Below, piece after piece: positions 9,259-15,198 of a stretch of DNA of 15,198 bases; within the stretch, counting starts at the first letter, position 1; each line of letters starts with the position of its first letter. Position numbers and translations under genes: made by a program. The notes below the pieces were generated by a model. That model did no database searches, was not told the origin of the DNA, and saw only the letters and a program-made list of their open reading frames with translations. Origin of the DNA: Parachlorella kessleri (Eukaryota; Chlorophyta; Trebouxiophyceae; Chlorellales; Chlorellaceae); contig BBXU01002732.1 in NCBI GenBank assembly GCA_001598975.1, positions 1-15,198 of the forward strand. The letters run 5' to 3'.

Positions 9259-12200
9259 TCACTGCCAACCCCCGCCGGTACCAGGAATACTCCCACTTCC
9301 CAGCGTTCCTAGTGCTGCACCAGCCCCACTGCCATATGCCCCCAGGGCGGCCCCTGCCCCACTACCATACGTCCCCAGTGCCGCTCCTGCCCCGCTGCCC
9401 AGAGTCCCTAGTGGTGCATCAGGTCCGGCCGTGGCAGGGTTGCCGCCACCGCCGCCACTGCCGCCAAACGCCCCTGCGCCCCCATACGTAGAGGGTCCTG
9501 TCGCAGCACCCATGCCACGGCCTGCTAGCTCCGACGCGACGGCAAACGAGGCCAGCTGGAAGTGCGGCTGCTGCATCGCTGGCAAGAGCTGGCCTGCTGC
9601 TGCCCCTGCCGGCTGCCCTGAGGGGGCCTGGGGACCGTAGGCACTTACCATGGCGCCATACAGAGCAGAGGCTTGCGCCGCGTAAGGGCTTTGTAGGGGG
9701 GCGGAAGCCATGTAGCCCCCCGCATGCCCAGCCACAGCTGGCGGGGCGTGTCCAGGGTCAAAGCCTGGAGGAGGCGGGGCCGCTGCCGGTAGACCTGCCA
9801 TGCCAGTGCCATATGGCTTTCCAGTCCCCGAGGGAGCTGGTGGCAGTGTTGCAGCACCCGCAGCCACGCCGGGCGACGGACCCGGCTGATAGCTCGTGTT
9901 GCCCCTCCCGAGCTGTGCCCACTGGCCAAACAAGCTGTTGCTGTCCCCCAGAGGAGCCGAAGCCGAGGCACGCGCAGCCGCCAGCGCGGCGAAGGTTTGT
10001 TGTTGCTGCTGTGCCTGCTGCTGCTCTTGTGCCTGTTGCGCCTGCTGTGGCCAGTGCTGCTGCGCCTGCTGTGGCGAAGGCCCACCAGGCTGCCAATACT
10101 GTTGGCCGAGTGCCAGGGCGCGCAGGACATCCAGCTGCTGTGGGTCCAACCCCTGGCTGTGCTGCGCCTGCTGTGCTAGCTGGGCGGACAGCCCCTGCAA
10201 CTGCTGCACCTGCTGTGCCTGCCAGGCATAAATTCCCTGCCCATGCTGCGCCTGCTGGCCATACAGCCCTGCCGCCGGGTAGGTCTGCTGCCCGCCCGGC
10301 ATCGCAGCGCTTGTAAACTGTCCCAGGCCCCCTGCCTGGATCCCTGCTGCTGGTGCCAACCCCAAGGCTGGGCTGTAGACTCCACCCTGTTGCTGCTGCC
10401 CGCGCTGCTGCCCCAGGAGCGAAGGACTGAAGCGCCCTGTAAGCTGCGCCTGCAACGCTTGCTGCTGCTGACCCTGTTGTGCCTGCTGGCCCCATAGCAT
10501 GGGACTGACCCGTCCTGCCTGCTGCGCCTGCTGCTGCTGCTGGTTCAGCTGTGCCTGCTGGCCCGCTAGCTGGGCACTGACTCGCCCCGCCTGCTGCGCC
10601 TGCTGCAGCTGCTGGTTCAGCTGTGCCTGATGGTCCGCCAGCAGGGGACTGACCCGCCCCGCCTGCTGTGCCTGCTGCAGTTGCTGGCTCAGCTGCGCCT
10701 GCTGGCCCGCTAGCAGGGGACTGACCCGCCCCGCCTGCTGCGCCTGCTGCTGCTGGTCCAGCTGTGCCTGATGGGCCGCCAGCGCGCTGTAGCCGCCTGA
10801 CCCTTGCCGCGTCCCAAACAAGAATGCGCGCAGGCCATGCGCTACCTGCTGAGGGGGTGGGGGGCTGTGCTGCGGTGACGCGCCCAGCTGGGGCAGGGCA
10901 GGCCCTGCAGCCGCCTCCCCTTCTCCCACACCCCCTCTCTGCTGCTGCTTCTCGTCCTGGGCTTGCGCCCCCTGGTCAATCTGCTGCTGGAGCTGCTGCT
11001 GCTGCTGCTGTATCTGCATGCTCAGCTGGGGTGGCAGCGCTGCGACGGCTGGCCTTGCATCGCCCTGAGCTGCCTGCTGGGCCATGCTATGCTGTGGCTG
11101 TTCATGAGCTACTGTACTGGGGGACAGGTGCCTTTCCCACCACTGCTGTTGCTGCTGTTGCTGTTGTTGGAACTGCTGCTGTGGAAGCTGCTGACGTGCT
11201 GGCTGCTGTGCTGACTGCTGTGCTGGCTGCTGTGCGTGTGCCCCGCCGGCGCCAAAAAGGCTATAGTAAAGGCTCGCGCCAGGCTCAGCAGGCACAGCAG
11301 GTGTGCTGGCACCACCTGGCACACCACGCATTCGCTCTGTTTCGCTGCTGTGGTGCAGCACTTCCCCTGCTGCCCTGCCAGTTGCAGGCTGCTGAAGCAA
11401 GGCCGCCCCTGGCAGCACAGGAATATCTTGCGGGGCGGCCTCTGCAGCGCCGGCCGCTGTGCTCTGATATGTGGGCTGGGTTGCAGCGGGGCTTCTAGAG
11501 CCCTGAACGACGTCCATGGCACTGGGTATGGCTGCCTGCTGCAACCGTGAAAGCTGCGGCTGCCGCTGCTGCTGCTGGTTCGCTTGCTGCTGCTGCCACG
11601 ATGGTGCAGGCTGCTGAGGCGGCTGCGGCTCACGTCCTTCTTGCCGCGTGTGTTGCTGCTGCTGCTGGAGCTGGAGCTGTTGCTGCACAGCCAGAGCTTC
11701 GCCCGCAGCTGCTGGGACTCTCGCATCCAGCTGCTGCTTGGAGATATTCCACTCCACCGCAGCTGCCGGCCGCCCCCACGGCTGTAGCTGGGACGCCGTA
11801 AGACCTGCGCGTGACCCACCCTGCTGACTCGACGCTGTCGGGTTCCTGCCGGCATGCAACACGGACCTGGGCACTGCAGTCCCGCCAGGGGCTGCTGCTG
11901 GTGCTGCTCCTGCCGGCGCCCCTGCTGCGGCTCCTGTGGGTGGTGCTGCTGGGGAGCAAAGTGAGGGCTGCGGTGGCGCTGGAGGGCCGGTGGCAAAGGT
12001 GCTCCCTGATGGTGGCAGCATCCCGGGAAGCCCCGCTGCAGCCGACGGTACTGGCTGTACTCCAGCCGTTTGTACTGGCTGTACCGCAGCATGCTGCCCG
12101 CCGCCAGCAGACGGGAACCCGGCAACAGGCGCCGCCGCAGCGGGCACAGCAGCTGGTACTGCTGCTTCCCGAGGCGAATGCTGGGTGGGGGGAGGGGCGG

Positions 12201-14501
12201 ATGATGGAGCAGCTGCTGGGGCGGCGGCCAGGGAGTGTGATGCGGTGGGACGGGGGCCAGGCTGAGGAGCAGCAGCAGGGGTAGCAAGGGTAGGGGCAGC
12301 CCGCGCAGCAGGGGCAGTTGTCAACGCATGGGTAGCAGCCGGAGGGCCAGAGGTGGCCGCGGGAGTGGTGGGTAGCGGGAGGGGCGGCCGGTGGGAAGGT
12401 CGCATGCCGAGCGCGGCGGGGTTATACACGAAGACCTACAGAAAAGGCAGCTCCACTCAGTGTGTCCTTGGCTGGGCCAACACACATGCAAAAACCATGC
12501 TCTAGGCCAGAGCTTGCATCTCACCGTCTTGCAATCTGTAAATCCATGTGGGTGGTACACTGCTGCTGCTCAGCATGGCATTCTGCCCTAAGACCGTCCC
12601 CCGGCCACGGGAGCAACACTATATCAGGGGCAAGTGATGGGCATGCTTTGGCCTGCAAGCCTGGAATACTAAAAAGAGACCTTTCCTGCGCTACACCCGC
12701 AAGGGACAGAATTCAGTATAAGCAGAATGACTTAAAAGTCACCCACCTCCTCATCCTCCTCCATCCCGTCGTACCCCACACCACCATCCACGTCCATCGC
12801 TTCCAAGGCCCCATTCGCAGTTGCAGGCACATGCGCACCATCTTGCTGCACCCGCTGCTGGGCCTGCTGCTGCTGCTCCACAAGGCCCGCCTGCCTTGCA
12901 TGCTTCGAACCCTGCTGTGCTGCCTGCTGAGCTGCCTGAGCCGCTGGTCGGTTCTCCTGACCATTATCGGCAGTGTCCTCCGGTTGACGCCTCCTGGCAG
13001 CAAGGGCTGAAGCATTTACCTCCTGATGTCCCGCAACAAGTGGCGGCACTTCCCCGTGTGTCCCCACACTACTTGCTGCTGCCAAAAAGGCGGCAAGTGG
13101 TCCCGTCAGGCTGGCACTGCTGGCTATGCCCTGCTGCTGCTGCTGCTGCTGCTGCTGGGCTTGTAACAGTTCTGATGCAAGCTCCTGCGCTGCTAACAAC
13201 ACTCGTTGGGCCCTGAGGTTCAAGTGCTCCGCCACTGGGGCAAGGCCGTCTGCTGGGTCGCCGCTGCTGCTGGCGGTGGCACCAAAAGGCTCAAAACAGC
13301 AGCAGTGGAGGTCCTCTGGCAAGGCAGGCAATACATTTGTACTGTCTGGCTCTCTTCCCTCTGCTGCCGACCCAAGTGCTGATGTGCCAGACGGTTTCGG
13401 AGGTGTCCTTGCAGCACCGGGTTCCTGCTCAAGCTGTCGCAGCGCGGGCATTAGCTGGAGTGCAGCAGTCCCAAACCGCTTAAGGGCAGCTGCTAGCAAG
13501 TCTGGCGACTGCTGTTGGCCATGCTGTGCGGCGGCAGCGACGCATTGTGCTGGCACAAGTGCCTGAGCAGAGAGGGCAGATGCTGGGAGGGGCCTGGCCA
13601 TCCATCGCAACAGGAACCACAAGGGGGGCAGTTGCTGGTGCAGTGCGCTGTCCCTGCTGCTGTTGCTGCTGCTGCAGAAGCGATCATCCTGCTGCGCTGC
13701 CGCGCCAGCTGCTGAGGCTGCTTTGCATGCCGAGCATGCGGCACCTGCCAGCCTGGCGGCCACCTCGACCACAGCAGTCAGAGCATGGCCGCGTACGACG
13801 CTGCCCTGCAGCGACTCTAAAAAGCTCCCGCTGGCGCCTTGCTGCTGCTGCGCCAGCTGTGCATGCTCCGCCAGCGCGCTGTGCGCTACGCACATCAAGC
13901 ACATGGCCAGCTGCAGCAGCATGCTGGGTGGGCCCGCCACATCCCGAGAATCCTGAGAATCCAAGGCTGCGCTGCTGCCGTTCGCGGCGGGAGCCTCAAG
14001 GGCAGGTGCCACCTTGGCGCCGCCACCTGTACCTGCTTTTGCTTGCCATGGCTGCTTGCGCAGCCTGGGCAGATAGTCGTCAAGGTCTGCACAAAATAAG
14101 AGAGTCAAGACATGGTTGGCTGCAGGGTGAGAAGCCACGAGATACGACAAGACCCTCGATGCACATGGTAGGCATACCTACCGCACCACATGTGTGGACA
14201 CCCTTGTTGATGCCCAGCTTTTAAAAGCTTGCACGGTTTTGAGGCACAAATGAGCGGCTTACAACACTGATAGCCACCCCCATTCCACATGTCACATGCA
14301 CATCCCGTCATCTATTGGCACAAAGGACTAACACAACCCGCCAGGAGCTACACAAAAACATTGCCTTGGGAGGCAAGCTCCCCGCATCAGAACGCAGCAT
14401 GGACGCAGGCATAGGCCACACCTGCAAGCGCAGCCGCGAGAAAGTCCGGGAAGGCATCCAAGTCCAGCTTCAGGTGCAGGATTCCCAGCACCCGCACCCA
14501 C
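9259..14501 (-). CDS. EST1/SMG7-like nonsense-mediated-decay factor with a giant Gln/Ala-rich tail (5' part missing)
   Basis: Exons 14501-14422, 14086-12747 and 12435-9259 give about 1,530 residues. Junction 1 restores GAC (Asp); junction 2 is phase 0. Family signs in order: VRVLGILHLKLDLDAF then FLAAALADLDDYL (paired helices); LPPLWFLLRWM, like the LPxLxVxxDWL helix; LPEDLHCCCFEPFG, like LPEDxELRGFxPL; then EEDEE|VFVYNP across junction 2, like the EEEVIVFKP stretch of plant SMG7. SMG7 binds phosphorylated UPF1 and leads NMD targets to decay; its 14-3-3-like N-terminus is not visible here. The last exon (1,058 residues) is Gln/Ala/Gly/Pro-rich, probably disordered, with 24-residue repeats, LFG motifs and a glycine-rich end. 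The GTG that opens the long frame at 12429 is not a start, because the acceptor ...ctgtag ends at 12436. An unusual EST1 paralogue remains possible. Confidence 0.7.
9298..9422 (-). repeat. 11-residue Gly/Ala tandem repeat at the C-terminus of the SMG7-like protein
   Basis: The coding strand has about four copies of a 33-base unit encoding LGTYGSGAGAA with Y/L and T/A variants, ending a few residues before the stop. The pattern resembles elastic or silk-like low-complexity sequence and grows by unit duplication. Confidence 0.7.
10425..10785 (-). repeat. 72-base minisatellite encoding 24-residue Gln-rich repeats
   Basis: Four clear copies and one or two degraded ones follow the pattern QAQLxQQxQQ then AQQAGRVSPLLAGQ. 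The register is marked by ggactgacccgccccgcc recurring about every 72 bases on the plus strand. The Gln part varies (QQLQQ or QQQQQ), whereas GR(V/F)S is kept in every copy, so the repeats are not just CAG expansion. The amphipathic spacing suggests a coiled coil or a repeated binding or phosphorylation site (R-V-S-P). Confidence 0.75.
12436..12746 (-). other. Last intron of the SMG7-like gene, with a stop four codons after the donor
   Basis: The donor GAG|gtgggt (12746) and acceptor ttttctgtag (ending 12436) bound 311 bases. If not removed, translation adds V-G-D-F and stops at TAA 12734-12732, giving a protein that lacks the whole Q-rich tail. I found no TGTAA on the minus strand inside the intron, so the short form would come from intron retention rather than early polyadenylation. 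Confidence 0.7.
13131..13157 (-). repeat. Pure CAG microsatellite (nine units)
   Basis: Nine uninterrupted CTG triplets on the plus strand encode a polyglutamine run in the SMG7-like core exon, shortly after the LPED region. Uninterrupted runs of this type are length-variable between strains. Confidence 0.85.
14422..14501 (-). CDS. Earliest exon of the SMG7-like gene that can be placed in the window
   Basis: An 80-base exon after the acceptor tacttgcag, ending at CTTGCAG|gtgtgg. It encodes W-V-R-V-L-G-I then a leucine-rich helix and an FPDFLAAALA segment. Its final G joins AC at 14086 to make GAC, giving FLAAALADLDDYLPRL, which is characteristic of the helical EST1/SMG7 region. The first base completes a codon begun in an upstream exon that I could not find. 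An acceptor slightly further upstream (near 14521) is also possible, as the frame stays open there. Confidence 0.6.
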
Positions 14502-15198
14502 CTGCAAGTATCCACATACCCTATCAAGACCGCCAATCAGGACCATCATGCACATTTGGCCTGAGGTGCAGCAGGGTTCCCCAGAAGCACCCGCAAGCAC
14601 CCAGGGACAATCCATCAGCATGCCTTGGCAGTGGCATCAACCGCCACAGGAGGGCAGCTAGCAGCATTGTGCCGTACCCCTGGTTAGCATCCGAAGCAAC
14701 ACAGGTGATGACAGCACTCCTGTGTGTACAAAAGACAGTATGACAAGATATAATCAAAGCCTACGTCCCCTACCCCCCATCAACCATATCCTCAATCTTC
14801 CTTTGCTCTGTCCCCACCTATCGGGTGTCATAGGGATGGTCATGCCTCCACATATCTGAGGTACTTCTCACCCTCTCCCTCTCCCTTGCAATCCCCATTG
14901 ATAGCTCAAGCTGTGAGACGAGCCGAGTGCCCCGAAAAGACAGGCCTGGCTCATGTATACCGCTCTCGCTGCTTCTCCCCATCTGCCTTAACCTGTTGGT
15001 GCCAGTTCCCTGGTCCTCAACTCCCGTTCAAGCTGTGCGGCCTACTAGGTGTCCCTGTCAACAAGGACATGTGGAAGTGCCGCTGCTCCAAGTCCCTCCC
15101 TCTCTTCCCCTACCTTGTCTTCAGCTCCCGTTCCAGCTGTGGGGTCGGCCTGTTGCCCTTGTGCAAAAACACCATACCGCCGCCGCTCTGAATCCCCC
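14502..15198 (-). other. Right edge: unresolved upstream part of the SMG7-like gene
   Basis: About 700 bases that should contain intron and possibly more exons of the same gene. One frame (about 14720-14530) begins after a pyrimidine-rich acceptor ttttgtacacacag and is open for some 60 codons, but its only phase-correct exit would leave a 29-base intron. Short acceptor-flanked segments encoding L-E-R-E-L recur at 15141 and 15037. None can be tied confidently to the family's N-terminal domain, which probably lies beyond the edge. Confidence 0.35.
14903..15145. repeat. Degenerate repeated segment, two or three copies
   Basis: Copies around 15005-15037 and 15110-15141 share about 27 of 32 bases (on the minus strand CACAGCT then GAACGGGAG), about 104 bases apart. 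A weaker third copy (gctcaagctgtg, 14904-14915) lies about 122 bases further. On the minus strand each begins with a splice-acceptor-like cacag; the first two read LEREL. Confidence 0.55.

Noticed and set aside
9813..12284. Long plus-strand and alternate-frame minus-strand open frames opposite the Q-rich exon (for example 9813-10316, 10764-11498, 11109-12287)
   Set aside because: CAG/CTG and GC-rich repeats lack stop codons in several frames; these are poly-Leu/Cys/Ser shadows of the Gln/Ala-rich coding frame.
12427..12429. GTG as the start of an independent 1056-residue Q-rich protein
   Set aside because: It is not ATG, a strong splice acceptor ends seven bases upstream, and the spliced frame continues the SMG7-like motif.
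14087..14150. N-terminal extension of the SMG7-like core reading ...VASHPAANHV, tempting because family members contain a similar ASHP stretch
   Set aside because: It lies in an intron: a clean pyrimidine-rich acceptor ttattttgtgcag ends at 14087, and splicing there restores GAC with the upstream exon.
14502..14530. A 29-base intron joining the open frame at about 14720-14530 to the exon at 14501
   Set aside because: The phase fits, but 29 bases is far shorter than any other intron here (116 or more) and below the usual spliceosomal minimum.

Overview
The window looks like nuclear DNA of a green alga (Chlorophyta). It is GC-rich and CAG-rich, and its genes are cut into short exons by GT-AG introns of about 110-760 bases. 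A TGTAA-type poly(A) signal follows one gene, and the proteins carry long glutamine/alanine runs. Lineage below phylum is inference; a chlorophycean such as the Scenedesmaceae would fit. No bacterial operon, rRNA, tRNA, CRISPR array or intact transposon was found.

No gene is a single open frame. I rebuilt three multi-exon genes by matching splice sites, intron phase and continuity of protein motifs. (1) Plus strand, 622-3497: eight exons and at least 342 residues of an unfamiliar, probably extracellular protein ending in a PAN/apple-like cysteine module; its 5' end (261-505) is unresolved. (2) Minus strand, 8363-4339: a complete six-exon, 530-residue F-box/leucine-rich-repeat protein, convergent with gene 1. 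(3) Minus strand, about 14501-9259: the C-terminal part of an EST1/SMG7-like nonsense-mediated-decay factor. Two large open frames that look like separate genes are joined here through a phase-0 intron at 12746-12436, so the NMD-type core carries a 1058-residue Gln/Ala-rich tail. The N-terminal 14-3-3-like part lies beyond the right edge or in 14502-15198, where I could not place exons.

Region by region: 1-260 holds nothing I can support; 261-505 unresolved 5' exons; 622-3497 PAN-like gene, with a long RNA-hairpin-forming inverted repeat in its fourth intron; 3498-4338 convergent gap; 4339-8363 F-box/LRR gene; 8364-9258 intergenic with two candidate poly(A) signals; 9259-14501 SMG7-like gene; 14502-15198 unresolved upstream part with a short degenerate repeat.

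The three genes do not form an obvious pathway. The most interesting points are the intronic hairpin at 1801-1920 (differences between the arms are mostly G.U pairs on the gene's own strand), the giant low-complexity tail on the SMG7-like protein, and the chance that retention of its last intron makes a tail-less form.
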